From Bacteriovorax sp. DB6_IX (GTDB lineage Bacteria; Bdellovibrionota; Bacteriovoracia; Bacteriovoracales; Bacteriovoracaceae), in NCBI RefSeq assembly GCF_000447775.1, contig NZ_AUNJ01000011.1, positions 1-32,075 on the forward strand: 32,075 bases of DNA. Direction: 5' to 3'. Each line of letters starts with the position of its first letter. The stretch's first letter is position 1. This document shows positions 10,464 through 18,970 of the stretch, piece after piece. A program made the position numbers and the translations under genes. The notes under the pieces are model-generated. The model did no database searches, was not told the origin of the DNA, and saw nothing but the letters and a program-made list of their open reading frames with translations.

Positions 10464-11147
10464 ATGACAGAAGAAACTCAAGCTGCTGAAACAGCAGTAG
10501 AATCAACAGGTTCTGTATCTCTAGACACTATCTATGGTGTTAAAGCAGGTATGACAAGAATCTTCGATGAAGCTGGTAACCACGTTCCTGTGACAGTTAT
10601 CAAGTTAATCCCAAACCACATTACACAAGTTAAAACTCTTGATAAAGATGGTTACGAAGCTTATCAGCTTGGTTACTACGAGAAGAGAGAAAAACTAGTT
10701 AAGAAGGCAACTAAAGGTCACCTTTCTAAGGCATCTGTAGATAATAACTATGTAAGATTTGCAGAAGTAAGAACAGAAAGCGCTGATACTGCTAACTTAG
10801 GTAAAGAACTTGCAGTTGGATTTGAAGCAAACTCTTATGTAGACGTAACAGGTACTACTAAAGGTAAGGGTTTCCAAGGTCAGATGAAGCGTCACAACTT
10901 CGCTGGTGGGCCTGCTTCACACGGATCAAAGTTCCACAGAAGAGGTGGTTCTATTGGTAACAGAGCAACTCCAGGTAAGGTTTGGAAAAACAAAAGAATG
11001 CCAGGACACATGGGTGCTAAGCAACAAACAACTCAAAACATCATGGTAGTAGAAGTTAATACTGAAAAGGGTTACATGCTACTTAAAGGATCTGTTCCAG
11101 GATCTAAGAACGGTTTTGTTAAAGTTGCGAAAGCTCTTAAGAAGTAA
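10464..11147 (+). CDS. rplC: 50S ribosomal protein L3 with acidic N-terminal extension
   Basis: L3 is one of the earliest-assembling 50S proteins, binding near the 3' end of 23S rRNA and reaching the peptidyl transferase centre. The product is 227 aa. The usual N-terminus (YGVKAGMTRIFDEAG) begins only at about residue 25; the first 24 residues are acidic and Ala/Thr-rich, an extension absent from most L3 proteins. The start at 10464 has a strong GGAGG Shine-Dalgarno (10454-10458), so the extension appears translated. Conserved central loop: GTTKGKGFQGQMKRHNF and RRGGSIGNRATPGKVWK. rplD follows after 23 nt. Confidence 0.97.
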   Translation: MTEETQAAETAVESTGSVSLDTIYGVKAGMTRIFDEAGNHVPVTVIKLIPNHITQVKTLDKDGYEAYQLGYYEKREKLVKKATKGHLSKASVDNNYVRFAEVRTESADTANLGKELAVGFEANSYVDVTGTTKGKGFQGQMKRHNFAGGPASHGSKFHRRGGSIGNRATPGKVWKNKRMPGHMGAKQQTTQNIMVVEVNTEKGYMLLKGSVPGSKNGFVKVAKALKK

Positions 11148-11170
11148 TTAGCTAAGGTGAGGAAATAATC

Positions 11171-11788
11171 ATGACTGATATAACAGTTGTTAACGCGAAA
11201 TTTGAGGATGCAGGGAAACTTACTACAAACGTAAGCCTAACTGCAGAGGATATTAATGTTCCTGCTGTTCACCAAGTAGTTAAAGCAACTCTTGCCGGTA
11301 GAAGACAAGGAAATGCATGTACTAAAGGAAGAACTGACGTAAGCGGTGGTGGAATCAAGCCATTTAAGCAGAAAGGTACTGGTAGAGCTAGACAAGGTTC
11401 TATTAGATCATCTCTTATGGTTGGAGGTGGAACTGTCCACGGTCCAAAACCAAGAGATTACGCTCAGAAAGTGAACAAGAAAATGATGAAGGTTGCTGTT
11501 CAATCTATCATCGCGGACAAACTTCAAGCAGGAAAACTTACTGTTGTTGAGAAATTAGAGTCAACAGGTAAGACAAAAGAAATGTTTGAACTTCTTAACG
11601 GAAAAGGTTTACTACCTGCACTAGTAGTAACTGAAGACAAGAATTCTAAAGCTCTTAGAGCTGCGAAAAATCTTCAGTGGGGTAAAGGTATGGCAGCTGA
11701 AGGTTTCTCAGTATATGAGGCCGTAAAGTTCGAAAACCTAGTAATTGAGAAGTCTGCATTAGAGAATCTATTAAATAAGTTGGTGTAA
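11171..11788 (+). CDS. rplD: 50S ribosomal protein L4
   Basis: L4 binds domain I of 23S rRNA and lines the peptide exit tunnel. The product is 205 aa, normal for the family. Its long tunnel loop is recognisable as GGGIKPFKQKGTGRARQGS followed by GGGTVHGPKPRDYAQK. The Shine-Dalgarno is TGAGGAAA. In E. coli L4 represses the S10 operon and blocks its leader transcription. No matching leader structure is visible here, so I cannot extend that to this organism. Only two nucleotides separate its stop from rplW, so translational coupling is likely. Confidence 0.97.
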   Translation: MTDITVVNAKFEDAGKLTTNVSLTAEDINVPAVHQVVKATLAGRRQGNACTKGRTDVSGGGIKPFKQKGTGRARQGSIRSSLMVGGGTVHGPKPRDYAQKVNKKMMKVAVQSIIADKLQAGKLTVVEKLESTGKTKEMFELLNGKGLLPALVVTEDKNSKALRAAKNLQWGKGMAAEGFSVYEAVKFENLVIEKSALENLLNKLV

Positions 11789-11790
11789 TT

Positions 11791-12081
11791 ATGATGAATT
11801 TAGAGAACGTATTAAAGAGACCACTTATCACTGAGAAAACGTCTACTGCTACAGATAACTATAATAGATATGGTTTTGAAGTAGAGCTAAAGTCGAACAA
11901 AAACCACATCAAAGCTGCTGTTGAAGCACTTTACGATGTGAAAGTTCTTAGTGTGAAGACTAACATCACTCCTGGTAAAGTAAAAAGAGCTGGGAAATCT
12001 GTTAAGAAAACAAGCAAGATCAAAAAGGCATTCGTTACTTTAGCGGAAGGTCAAAAGATCGAGTTTTTTAAAGGTGTTTAA
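11791..12081 (+). CDS. rplW: 50S ribosomal protein L23
   Basis: L23 sits at the tunnel exit and docks trigger factor and SRP. The product is 96 aa, family length, with RPLITEKTS near the N-terminus and the VKTNITPGKVKRAGK extended loop. Two tandem ATGs (11791 and 11794) are possible starts. Neither has a good Shine-Dalgarno, and the gene starts two nucleotides after the rplD stop, which suggests it is translated by coupling. Confidence 0.97.
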   Translation: MMNLENVLKRPLITEKTSTATDNYNRYGFEVELKSNKNHIKAAVEALYDVKVLSVKTNITPGKVKRAGKSVKKTSKIKKAFVTLAEGQKIEFFKGV

Positions 12082-12105
12082 TTAGCTTAGGCGTACGAGG
12101 ATAAT

Positions 12106-12930
12106 ATGGGTATTAAAAAGTTTAATCCAACAACTCCATCACTAAGAAGAATGCAAGTTCTTAACAGTGATGAGTTAACGAAGGGTGCTAAACTTGTAAA
12201 AAGCTTAACGGCTAAAAAGAAGTCTAGCGCTGGTAGAAATAATAATGGACGCATCACTGTAAGACATAGAGGTGGTGGAGTTAAGAGAAGATACAGAATT
12301 GTTGATTTTAAAAGAAATAAGTTTGAAATCCCTGCAACTGTACAAGCGATCTCTTACGATCCAAACAGAACATGTAATATTGCATTATTAGCTTATGCAG
12401 ATGGTGAGAAAAGATACATTCTTGCTCCTTTAGGACTGAAAGAGGGCGATACTGTAGTTTCTTCTGCGACAGCTGATATTAAAGTAGGAAATGCTAAGAA
12501 GCTTCAAGACATTCCTGTTGGTACATTGGTACACAACGTTGAAATGTATCCAGGTGCTGGTGGGCAATTAGCAAGATCTGCTGGATCTTATGCTCAGATC
12601 ATGGCGAAAGAAGGGAAGTTTGCTCTTCTAAGAATGCCATCAGGTGAACTAAGAAAGGTTGAAGTTGTGTGTATGGCGACAATCGGTCAAGTAGGTAACC
12701 TAGATCATGAGAAAAGAAATATCGGTAAAGCTGGTAGAAAGAGAAAACTTGGTTTCAGACCAACTGTTCGTGGTGTTGCTATGAACCCAGTAGACCACCC
12801 ACATGGTGGTGGTGAAGGTAGAACTTCTGGTGGACGTCACCCAGTGACTCCATGGGGTGTACCAACTAAGGGTTATAAGACAAGAAAGAACAAGAGAACT
12901 GACAAGTTTATCGTAAAACGTAGAAAGTAA
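12106..12930 (+). CDS. rplB: 50S ribosomal protein L2
   Basis: L2 is a highly conserved 23S rRNA-binding protein needed for subunit association and the peptidyl transferase centre. The product is 274 aa, normal. Signatures are [20 protein letters not shown] and the C-terminal [20 protein letters not shown] block, which carries the conserved histidine implicated in peptidyl transferase activity. The C-terminal tail is basic. The Shine-Dalgarno GAGGATA precedes the ATG. Spacing is 24 nt from rplW and 19 nt to rpsS. Confidence 0.98.
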   Translation: MGIKKFNPTTPSLRRMQVLNSDELTKGAKLVKSLTAKKKSSAGRNNNGRITVRHRGGGVKRRYRIVDFKRNKFEIPATVQAISYDPNRTCNIALLAYADGEKRYILAPLGLKEGDTVVSSATADIKVGNAKKLQDIPVGTLVHNVEMYPGAGGQLARSAGSYAQIMAKEGKFALLRMPSGELRKVEVVCMATIGQVGNLDHEKRNIGKAGRKRKLGFRPTVRGVAMNPVDHPHGGGEGRTSGGRHPVTPWGVPTKGYKTRKNKRTDKFIVKRRK

Positions 12931-12949
12931 TTAAGTTAGGAGAATAGAC

Positions 12950-13228
12950 ATGGCCCGTTCACTTAAAAAAGGACCATTTGTAGACGTTAGCCTTATGAAA
13001 AAAGCTCTTGCAGCTCAAGAAGAAGGTAACAGTAACAAGGTTATTAAAACTTGGTCTAGAAGATCAACAATTGTACCTGAATTTATTGGACTTACTTTTG
13101 CTGTTCATAATGGGAAAAAATTCATTCCTGTATATGTAACAGACAATATGATCGGTCACAAGCTTGGTGAGTTCGCTTTAACAAGAACTTACTGGGGACA
13201 CGGTGCTGATAAGAAGAGTAAGAGATAA
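12950..13228 (+). CDS. rpsS: 30S ribosomal protein S19
   Basis: S19 is a 30S head protein that forms a complex with S13 near the A- and P-site tRNAs. The product is 92 aa, family length. It begins [18 protein letters not shown] and contains [35 protein letters not shown] and TRTYWGH, all classical S19 positions. The Shine-Dalgarno AGGAGA lies upstream. It lies 19 nt after rplB and 28 nt before rplV. Confidence 0.98.
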   Translation: MARSLKKGPFVDVSLMKKALAAQEEGNSNKVIKTWSRRSTIVPEFIGLTFAVHNGKKFIPVYVTDNMIGHKLGEFALTRTYWGHGADKKSKR

Positions 13229-13256
13229 ACGTTAGCGTTGAATAAGGAGAGGCTAT

Positions 13257-13592
13257 ATGGCCATCACAGTTAAAAATAGTAGAGTTGGAATTGCTCCGAG
13301 AAAAGTAAGACAAGTATGTGACCTTATCAGAAATAAAAAAGCTTCTGAGGCACTAAGAATCTTACGTTTTTGCGAAAAGAAAGAAATCGCAATTGTACTA
13401 ACTAAACTAATCAACAGTGGACTTGCAGTTGCTGCTGATTCAGAAAAGTATGACCTGGATAACTTAGTTGTTGGAACTATCTTCGCAGATGAAGGACCGA
13501 CACTTAAGAGAATTCAGCCAAGAGCTCAAGGTCGTGCATTCAGAATTAGAAAGAGAACAAGTCATATTACAGTTGAATTAAAAGAAGCATAG
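13257..13592 (+). CDS. rplV: 50S ribosomal protein L22
   Basis: L22 binds all six 23S rRNA domains and its beta-hairpin narrows the exit tunnel next to L4. The product is 111 aa, normal length. Signatures are the N-terminal RVGIAPRKVRQVCDLIRNKKASEAL stretch (about residues 9-33), the GPTLKRIQPRAQGRAFRI hairpin segment and the terminal SHITVEL. The Shine-Dalgarno AAGGAGAGG is strong. Its stop is 9 nt before rpsC. Confidence 0.98.
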   Translation: MAITVKNSRVGIAPRKVRQVCDLIRNKKASEALRILRFCEKKEIAIVLTKLINSGLAVAADSEKYDLDNLVVGTIFADEGPTLKRIQPRAQGRAFRIRKRTSHITVELKEA

Positions 13593-13601
13593 GATCTGAC
13601 A

Positions 13602-14231
13602 ATGGGACAAAAAGTACATCCATACGGTTTTAGATTAGGTTATATTAAATCATGGCACTCAAACTGGTTTGCCAACGATAGAGAATACGGAGAAACACTT
13701 CACGAAGATCTTGCTATCAGAAAGTATATCGAGAAAAACATGAAGAATGCTGCCGTTGCTAACGTTGAGCTTTCTAGAACATCTGACCAAGTAAAAGTTA
13801 CTGTTTACACTGCAAAGCCGGGTGTAGCAATTGGTAAGAAAGGTGCTGGAATTGAAAAAGTTAGAAACGACCTTAAGAGACTTACTAAGGGAACTCTAAT
13901 TTTCAACATTGCAGAAGTTAAGAGACCAGATGCAGACGCTAAACTTATCGCTGAAAACATTGCTGCTCAACTTGAGAAGCGTGTTGCTTTTAGAAGAGCG
14001 ATGAAGAAAGTTATGCAATCAGCTTTTAGAGCTGGTGTTAAAGGTATCAGAATTAGAACTGCAGGTAGACTTGGTGGTGCTGAAATGGCAAGAGCTGAAG
14101 GGTATACAGAAAGAAAAGTACCTCTTCACACACTAAGAGCAGATATTGACTACAACACAGCTGAAGCTCATACAACATACGGTGTTATCGGTGTTAAAGT
14201 ATGGGTTTATAAAGGTGAAATTTACAAGTAG
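13602..14231 (+). CDS. rpsC: 30S ribosomal protein S3
   Basis: S3 lies at the mRNA entry site and, with S4 and S5, helps unwind mRNA. The product is 209 aa, within the bacterial range but shorter at the C-terminus than E. coli S3. It begins MGQKVHPYGFRLGYIKSW. The KH domain has the GVAIGKKGAGIEKVRNDL motif (about residues 70-88), and the C-terminal domain has the GIRIRTAGRLGGAEMAR segment. The Shine-Dalgarno is TAGGA, set in the rplV stop region. Confidence 0.98.
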   Translation: MGQKVHPYGFRLGYIKSWHSNWFANDREYGETLHEDLAIRKYIEKNMKNAAVANVELSRTSDQVKVTVYTAKPGVAIGKKGAGIEKVRNDLKRLTKGTLIFNIAEVKRPDADAKLIAENIAAQLEKRVAFRRAMKKVMQSAFRAGVKGIRIRTAGRLGGAEMARAEGYTERKVPLHTLRADIDYNTAEAHTTYGVIGVKVWVYKGEIYK

Positions 14232-14270
14232 TTAATAATAGGTTATTAAAAACAATTTATTGAGGTAAAT

Positions 14271-14690
14271 ATGCTAAGTCCTAAAAAAGTAAAATGGCGT
14301 AAGCAGCAAAAAGGTAGAATGACTGGTAAGGCCAACCGTGGAAATACTATCACATTCGGAGAATTTGCTATACAAGCCCTGACGTGTGGGTATATAACTA
14401 ACCGTCAAATTGAAGCAGCACGTATTGCCATGACTCGTAAGATCAAGAGGGGTGGTAATGTTTGGATTAAGATCTTCCCAGATAAGTCTCTGACTAAGAA
14501 ACCAGCCGAAGTAAGGATGGGTAAAGGGAAAGGTTCTCCAGATAAGTGGGTAGCAGTAGTTAAGCCTGGAAGAGTAATGTTTGAAATCAAGCACGTAGAT
14601 CCAGAACTAAGTAAGCAAGCTCTTAAACTTGCTATGTACAAGCTACCAGTTAAAACAAGAATTATTAGTAGAGAGTCTCAAGAGCTATAG
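14271..14690 (+). CDS. rplP: 50S ribosomal protein L16
   Basis: L16 contacts the A site and the tRNA elbow and completes the functional 50S core. The product is 139 aa, normal length. It begins [17 protein letters not shown] and contains the family block [20 protein letters not shown] followed by [19 protein letters not shown]. The Shine-Dalgarno TTGAGGT is upstream. It is 39 nt from rpsC, one of the longer gaps in this part of the cluster. Confidence 0.98.
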   Translation: MLSPKKVKWRKQQKGRMTGKANRGNTITFGEFAIQALTCGYITNRQIEAARIAMTRKIKRGGNVWIKIFPDKSLTKKPAEVRMGKGKGSPDKWVAVVKPGRVMFEIKHVDPELSKQALKLAMYKLPVKTRIISRESQEL

Positions 14691-14719
14691 TAGCTAACTA
14701 GGACTTGAAAGAGGAATTT

Positions 14720-14917
14720 ATGCAGAAGTTAGAGTTCAAAGACATTAAAGGTTGGGACGCTAAAGAGATTGATGCAAAAGTAGCTGAAATGAGAAGAGCA
14801 ATGTTTGATCTTCGTATGGCTAAAACAACTAGTGGGATTGAAAAACCTCACCAGTTAAAGCTAGCGAAAAAGAATATTGCGAAGTTATTAACAGCTAAAG
14901 GTACTAAGGGTGAGTAA
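14720..14917 (+). CDS. rpmC: 50S ribosomal protein L29
   Basis: L29 is a small helical protein at the tunnel exit next to L23. I place the start at ATG 14720 ([13 protein letters not shown]), giving 65 aa, because AGAGG at 14710-14714 is a well-spaced Shine-Dalgarno for it. An in-frame TTG at 14705 would use that same box as coding sequence and is unlikely. Family features are the helical hairpin with [20 protein letters not shown]. Its stop is two nucleotides before rpsQ. Confidence 0.95.
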   Translation: MQKLEFKDIKGWDAKEIDAKVAEMRRAMFDLRMAKTTSGIEKPHQLKLAKKNIAKLLTAKGTKGE

Positions 14918-14919
14918 CT

Positions 14920-15177
14920 ATGAGTGCAGAAAATCAAAAAGCGTTTAAAAGAAAATTAGATGGTGTTGTTGTTTCAGTAAAGAACGAGAAGACAGTTGTT
15001 GTTAACGTTGCAAGACGTTTTAAGCACGCAACTTACTCAAAGTTCGTAACTAAGACAAAGAAGTATCATGCTCACGATGAAAGCAGTTTAGCAAAAGTTG
15101 GTGACACAGTAACGATTATTGAGTCAAAGCCATATTCTAAACTAAAGAAGTGGGAATTATTTAAAGTAAATAACTAA
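14920..15177 (+). CDS. rpsQ: 30S ribosomal protein S17
   Basis: S17 is a primary 16S rRNA-binding protein with an OB fold, important in early assembly. The product is 85 aa, family length. It has the [17 protein letters not shown] strand, KYHAHDES and [18 protein letters not shown], all characteristic. The start lies two nucleotides after the rpmC stop, within GGTGAG-like Shine-Dalgarno sequence at the rpmC end, so coupled translation is likely. Confidence 0.97.
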   Translation: MSAENQKAFKRKLDGVVVSVKNEKTVVVNVARRFKHATYSKFVTKTKKYHAHDESSLAKVGDTVTIIESKPYSKLKKWELFKVNN

Positions 15178-15190
15178 GGGCCTATGGCCC
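15178..15190 (+). promoter_or_regulatory. Short GC hairpin in the rpsQ-rplN spacer
   Basis: GGGCC (15178-15182) and GGCCC (15186-15190) form a 5-bp all-GC stem with a TAT loop directly after the rpsQ stop and before the rplN Shine-Dalgarno (ATGGAG). It is short, but stands out in AT-rich DNA. In E. coli the spc leader at this position (before L14) holds a promoter; S8 control there acts at L5. I see no promoter pattern, only this hairpin. Confidence 0.35.
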
Positions 15191-15206
15191 ATATATGGAG
15201 TAAACC

Positions 15207-15575
15207 ATGATTCAGATGCAATCAAAGCTAGAAGTGGCGGACAACTCTGGAGCTAAAGAAGTTAAATGTATTAAAGTTCTAGGTGGTTCTAAGAGAATGA
15301 GCGCTAACCTTGGTGATGTCATCGTTGTTGCTGTTCAACAGGCTCTTCCTGGTGGGAAAATTAAGAAGGGTGACGTTAAAAAGGCAGTTATTGTAAGAAC
15401 GAAGTATCCAATCAGAAGAGAGGATGGTTCTTATATACAGTTCGACAAAAATAGTGTAGTAATTCTAAACAATAATAACGAACCAGTAGGGACACGTATT
15501 TTCGGTCCTGTTGCGCGTGAGTTAAGAGCAAAGTCTTATACTAAGATCTGTTCTCTAGCGCCAGAAGTTCTTTAA
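15207..15575 (+). CDS. rplN: 50S ribosomal protein L14
   Basis: L14 binds 23S rRNA at the subunit interface, forms intersubunit bridges and is the target of the silencing factor RsfS. The product is 122 aa, exactly the usual length. It begins [17 protein letters not shown] and carries [37 protein letters not shown] and the [13 protein letters not shown] block. The Shine-Dalgarno is TGGAG. Spacing is 29 nt from rpsQ and 18 nt to rplX. Confidence 0.98.
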   Translation: MIQMQSKLEVADNSGAKEVKCIKVLGGSKRMSANLGDVIVVAVQQALPGGKIKKGDVKKAVIVRTKYPIRREDGSYIQFDKNSVVILNNNNEPVGTRIFGPVARELRAKSYTKICSLAPEVL

Positions 15576-15593
15576 GGCTGAAGCGAGGATTAT

Positions 15594-15905
15594 ATGCAAA
15601 AGTTAAAAGTTAGTGATCAAGTTGTAGTTTTAGCTGGAAAAGATAAGGGAAAAACTGGAGAAGTTAAGAAAATTAATTTCAAAAAGAACCTTGTTTATGT
15701 TGGTGGGGTAAATCTTGTAAAGAAAGCTCTAAAGCCAACTCAGGAAAATCCAGCAGGTGGAATTGTAGATATTGAAGCTCCTGTTCATGTTTCTAACGTA
15801 GCTGTTGTTAGCCCAAAAACAAAAAAGGCAACAAGAGTAAGAATCGAAGAGAAAGATGGTAAGAAAATCAGAGTTGCAGTATCTTGCGGAACAGTACTTG
15901 GATAA
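15594..15905 (+). CDS. rplX: 50S ribosomal protein L24
   Basis: L24 starts 50S assembly by binding the 5' end of 23S rRNA. The product is 103 aa, normal length. The KOW motif is visible at the N-terminus as [18 protein letters not shown] (about residues 10-27), followed by [20 protein letters not shown] and [13 protein letters not shown]. The Shine-Dalgarno is GCGAGGA. It lies between rplN and rplE, as in other spc operons. Confidence 0.97.
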   Translation: MQKLKVSDQVVVLAGKDKGKTGEVKKINFKKNLVYVGGVNLVKKALKPTQENPAGGIVDIEAPVHVSNVAVVSPKTKKATRVRIEEKDGKKIRVAVSCGTVLG

Positions 15906-15920
15906 TGGGTAGAGGCGGAT

Positions 15921-16460
15921 ATGAGTAGATTAAATGATCATTACAAGAATGAAGTAAAAAAACAATTAACAGATAAGTTTGGTTATAAAAACGTACACCA
16001 AGTACCAAAGCTTGAGAAAATCGTTGTTAACTGTTGTACAAGAGATGCAGTAACAAACTCTAAAATTGTACAATCGATTATGACTGATCTAGGTGCAATC
16101 ACTGGTCAAAAGCCAGTAGTAGCTAGAGCAAGAAAATCAGTTGCCGGATTCAAGCTAAGAGAAGGAATGCCACTAGGAGCTTCAGTGACTCTTAGAGGTG
16201 AAAAAATGTATGAATTCCTAGATAGACTTATCAATATTACACTTCCTAGAGTTCGTGACTTTAGAGGTGTATCATCGAAAGGTTTTGATGGAAAAGGTAA
16301 CTATACTCTAGGTCTAAAAGAGCAAATTATCTTCCCTGAGATCTCTTATGATCAAATCGACAAAGTTCGTGGTCTAGGTATCTCAATCGTTACTACTGCA
16401 CAGAATAACGAAGAAGGAAGAGAACTGTTAAACCTATTTGGTATGCCTTTTAGCAAGTAA
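15921..16460 (+). CDS. rplE: 50S ribosomal protein L5
   Basis: L5 is a 5S rRNA-binding protein of the central protuberance and contacts P-site tRNA. The product is 179 aa, family length. Typical regions are [37 protein letters not shown] and the [20 protein letters not shown] segment. It begins [16 protein letters not shown]. The Shine-Dalgarno is AGAGGCGG. In E. coli the L24-L5 junction is the S8 repression target; I cannot recognise an S8 site here. Confidence 0.98.
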   Translation: MSRLNDHYKNEVKKQLTDKFGYKNVHQVPKLEKIVVNCCTRDAVTNSKIVQSIMTDLGAITGQKPVVARARKSVAGFKLREGMPLGASVTLRGEKMYEFLDRLINITLPRVRDFRGVSSKGFDGKGNYTLGLKEQIIFPEISYDQIDKVRGLGISIVTTAQNNEEGRELLNLFGMPFSK

Positions 16461-16474
16461 TTGAGGATAGGATA

Positions 16475-16780
16475 ATGGCAAGAAAAGCAAAAATCGAAAG
16501 TAATAAGAAAAGAATCGCACTATCTGAAAAATATGGTGCTCTTAGAAAAGAACTTAGTGATAAAGTTAAAAATGAAAAACTTTCTGAGGAAGAAAGATTT
16601 GAAGCTATGATTAGACTTCAACAACTTCCAAAGAATTCATCTAAGGTAAGAGTACGTAACAGATGTGAATTAACTGGTCGTCCAAGAGGATTTTACAGAA
16701 AGTTCAAGTTATCTAGAATCGCATTTAGAGAACTAGCACTTAGAGGTATGATCCCAGGTGTAACTAAGTCAAGCTGGTAA
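16475..16780 (+). CDS. rpsN: 30S ribosomal protein S14, zinc-free type
   Basis: S14 is a 30S head protein needed late in assembly. The product is 101 aa, the long bacterial form. The short zinc-ribbon form has CxxC pairs; here there is a single cysteine in [17 protein letters not shown], so this is the C-minus form that needs no zinc. The C-terminal [11 protein letters not shown] is typical. The Shine-Dalgarno is TGAGGATAGG. It is 14 nt after rplE and 17 nt before rpsH. Confidence 0.98.
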   Translation: MARKAKIESNKKRIALSEKYGALRKELSDKVKNEKLSEEERFEAMIRLQQLPKNSSKVRVRNRCELTGRPRGFYRKFKLSRIAFRELALRGMIPGVTKSSW

Positions 16781-16797
16781 TGTTGAGGAGTTGAATT

Positions 16798-17181
16798 ATG
16801 ATGACTGATCCTATAGCGGACATGCTAACAAGAATGAGAAATGCAATCAATGCTGGTCATGATAGAGTAGAATTTCCTGCATCTAAATTGAAAGCGGCTA
16901 TTTGTAAAGTAATGAAAGACGAAGGTTATATTCGTTCATTTAAGATCATTGCTAAAACTGAAAGTGATATTAGAGTAAAAGTATTACTTAAAGAAAATGC
17001 AATTGTTGGACTAGAAAGAGTTTCTAAGCCAGGTCTTAGACAATATAAAGGTTACAAATCAGTACCAAGAGTTATCTCTGGTCTAGGTACATCTATCCTT
17101 TCTACTTCTAAAGGTGTTATCTCTGATAGAGACGCCAGAAAAGAGAAAGTTGGTGGCGAAGTAATTTGTAATATTTGGTAG
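16798..17181 (+). CDS. rpsH: 30S ribosomal protein S8
   Basis: S8 is a primary binder of the 16S rRNA central domain and, in E. coli, the repressor of the spc operon. The product is 127 aa, slightly shorter than typical. It has MTDPIADMLTRMRNA at the N-terminus and the C-terminal GVISDRDARKEKVGGEVIC block ending IW. Tandem ATGs lie at 16798 and 16801; GAGGAG (16785-16790) is best spaced for 16798. The stop TAG is merged with the rplF Shine-Dalgarno (TAGGAG), so the two genes are probably coupled. Confidence 0.97.
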   Translation: MMTDPIADMLTRMRNAINAGHDRVEFPASKLKAAICKVMKDEGYIRSFKIIAKTESDIRVKVLLKENAIVGLERVSKPGLRQYKGYKSVPRVISGLGTSILSTSKGVISDRDARKEKVGGEVICNIW

Positions 17182-17190
17182 GAGTTGACA

Positions 17191-17727
17191 ATGTCACGTA
17201 TCGGAAAAAACCCAGTTGTAGTTCCTGAGAAAGTTCAAGTAAGTGTAAACGGACTGAACGTAAGTGTTAAGGGACCAAATGGTGCACTAGAATATACATT
17301 CTGTGATAGAGTAACAATTGCTCTTGAAGGAAATGAAGTAAAAGTTAACCCAGTGGACGAGTCTAAAAAGGCTCGTGCAATGTGGGGAACTGCTAGAACA
17401 TTAATTAACAACATGGTTACTGGTGTAACTACAGGATTCACGAAAACTCTTGAGTTCAATGGTGTTGGTTATAAGGCCGCTGTGTCTGGAAATGTTCTTA
17501 ACCTTAACCTTGGTTATTCACACCCAATTGATTACACTCTTCCAGAGGGTGTATCAGCAAAGGTAACAAAGAACGTTATCGAGCTTACAGGATGTGATAA
17601 GGAACTAGTTGGTTTTGCTGCAGCAAAAGTAAGATCATTTAGACCACCTGAGCCATATAAAGGTAAAGGGATTAGATACTCTGATGAGCACATCATTAGA
17701 AAAGCTGGTAAGTCAGCTGGTAAATAA
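17191..17727 (+). CDS. rplF: 50S ribosomal protein L6
   Basis: L6 lies near the GTPase-associated region and the sarcin-ricin loop and is needed for factor function. I place the start at ATG 17191 (MSRIGKNPVVVPEKV), 178 aa, because GGAG at 17181-17184 is correctly spaced. An in-frame TTG at 17185 would lie too close to that box. Conserved parts are SVKGPNGALEYTF, GVTTGFTKTLEFNGVGYKA and the C-terminal RPPEPYKGKGIRYSDE. The 56-nt gap to rplR is unusually long but shows no clear structure. Confidence 0.97.
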   Translation: MSRIGKNPVVVPEKVQVSVNGLNVSVKGPNGALEYTFCDRVTIALEGNEVKVNPVDESKKARAMWGTARTLINNMVTGVTTGFTKTLEFNGVGYKAAVSGNVLNLNLGYSHPIDYTLPEGVSAKVTKNVIELTGCDKELVGFAAAKVRSFRPPEPYKGKGIRYSDEHIIRKAGKSAGK

Positions 17728-17783
17728 TAAGTTAAAGTTGAAGTAGCCTAATAATAGTGAAAGCTTAGGGTGAAGAGGTAGTT

Positions 17784-18161
17784 ATGATTAGAAAACCAAA
17801 TGGTAAAGTAAGAAAAGCTAGTGAAGGTAGAAGACTTCGTAGAAAGCTTTCAATCCGTAAAACTGTTAGTGGAACTGCAGAAAGACCACGTCTATCTGTT
17901 ATTCGTTCAAACAAGCACTTATCAATCCAGGTGATTGATGATGTTGCAAATGCTACTCTATTTAGTGTTCAAACTTATGGTAAGAACGCTATTGCAGCTA
18001 AAAACAATGTAGAAGGTGCAAAAGTTGTTGGATCTAAGCTTGCGGAAGCTCTAAAAGCTAAGAACATCAGTACAGCAGTATTCGATAGAAATGGTCTTAA
18101 GTACCATGGTGTTGTTGCTGCAGTTGTTGAGTCTGCAAGAGAAAACGGGATTCAAATTTAG
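17784..18161 (+). CDS. rplR: 50S ribosomal protein L18
   Basis: L18 binds 5S rRNA and helps attach it to the central protuberance. The product is 125 aa, family length. It has [20 protein letters not shown] near the N-terminus, then [17 protein letters not shown], and the C-terminal [25 protein letters not shown], which is diagnostic. The Shine-Dalgarno is AAGAGGT. Only 8 nt separate it from rpsE, whose Shine-Dalgarno lies in the rplR stop (TAGGAG). Confidence 0.98.
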   Translation: MIRKPNGKVRKASEGRRLRRKLSIRKTVSGTAERPRLSVIRSNKHLSIQVIDDVANATLFSVQTYGKNAIAAKNNVEGAKVVGSKLAEALKAKNISTAVFDRNGLKYHGVVAAVVESARENGIQI

Positions 18162-18169
18162 GAGTTAGT

Positions 18170-18763
18170 ATGAGCGAAGAAACTAAAAAAGAAGCTACAG
18201 TAGAAGCAAAGCCAGCTGCGAAAAAGAAGTCGGCACCAAGAAAAGCTCCTGCTAAAAAGAAAAGCCAAGGAAATATGGACGTTGAACTCGAAGAAAGAGT
18301 TGTAGCGGTTAACAGAGTTGCTAAGGTTATGAAGGGTGGTAGAAGATTTTCTTTCTCTGCACTTATGATCGTTGGTGATAAGAAAGGTAGAGTTGGATTT
18401 GGTTTAGGTAAGGCGAAAGAAGTACCTGAAGCAATTAGAAAAGCAACTCAAGCAGCACAAAAAAGTATGATTAACGTACCTGTTGATGGTGGAACTATTC
18501 CTCACCAAGTACTTGGTACTTTTGATGCTGGTAAGATCCTATTTAAGCCTGCTGCAGAAGGTACTGGTGTTAAGGCTGCTGGTGCATGTCGTTCAATTCT
18601 AGAACTTGCTGGGATTAGAGATGTACTTACTAAGTCACAAAGAGGGAACAACCCTCATAACATCGTAAAGGCTACTTTTGATGCTCTTAAGCAATTAAGA
18701 TCAGTTGAAGAAGTTGCTAAAGCAAGAGGAAAAGACGCTAAAGGTCTTAGAATCAAAGGTTAA
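18170..18763 (+). CDS. rpsE: 30S ribosomal protein S5 with Lys/Ala-rich N-terminal extension
   Basis: S5 lies at the mRNA entry channel and affects decoding fidelity and helicase activity. The product is 197 aa, about 30 longer than E. coli S5. The first ~34 residues are Glu/Lys/Ala-rich with repeated AKKK and PRKAPAKKK elements and are probably disordered. The normal S5 start follows with [20 protein letters not shown]. Conserved core: [26 protein letters not shown], then [11 protein letters not shown]-like ([15 protein letters not shown]). The start has TAGGAG in the rplR stop. Confidence 0.97.
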   Translation: MSEETKKEATVEAKPAAKKKSAPRKAPAKKKSQGNMDVELEERVVAVNRVAKVMKGGRRFSFSALMIVGDKKGRVGFGLGKAKEVPEAIRKATQAAQKSMINVPVDGGTIPHQVLGTFDAGKILFKPAAEGTGVKAAGACRSILELAGIRDVLTKSQRGNNPHNIVKATFDALKQLRSVEEVAKARGKDAKGLRIKG

Positions 18764-18776
18764 GTAGAGGTTTAAA

Positions 18777-18959
18777 ATGACTGCTAAAACAATAACTGTT
18801 AAATTAAAGAAAAGTACAATTAAGTGTACTGAAAAGCAGAAGGCTACAGTTAGAGGTCTTGGACTTAGAAAGACAGGTTCTTCTAAGACTCTTGAGAATA
18901 CTTCAGCTGTAAGAGGGATGATCAAAAAAGTTATCCACCTTCTTGATATTCAAGAATAA
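18777..18959 (+). CDS. rpmD: 50S ribosomal protein L30
   Basis: L30 is a small 50S protein near the 5S rRNA region. The product is 60 aa, normal. It has a short basic N-terminus, KLKKSTIKCTEKQKATVRGL and LGLRKTGSSKTLENTSAVRG, which match the family, ending MIKKVIHLLDIQE. The Shine-Dalgarno is AGAGGT. It lies 13 nt after rpsE and 11 nt before rplO, its usual place in the spc cluster. Confidence 0.95.
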   Translation: MTAKTITVKLKKSTIKCTEKQKATVRGLGLRKTGSSKTLENTSAVRGMIKKVIHLLDIQE

Positions 18960-18970
18960 GCGAGGCGAAT

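Noticed and set aside
14705-14719. TTG start for rpmC
   Set aside because: It would consume the good AGAGG box that is correctly spaced for ATG 14720.
17185-17190. TTG start for rplF
   Set aside because: It abuts the GGAG box; ATG 17191 is properly spaced and matches the family N-terminus.
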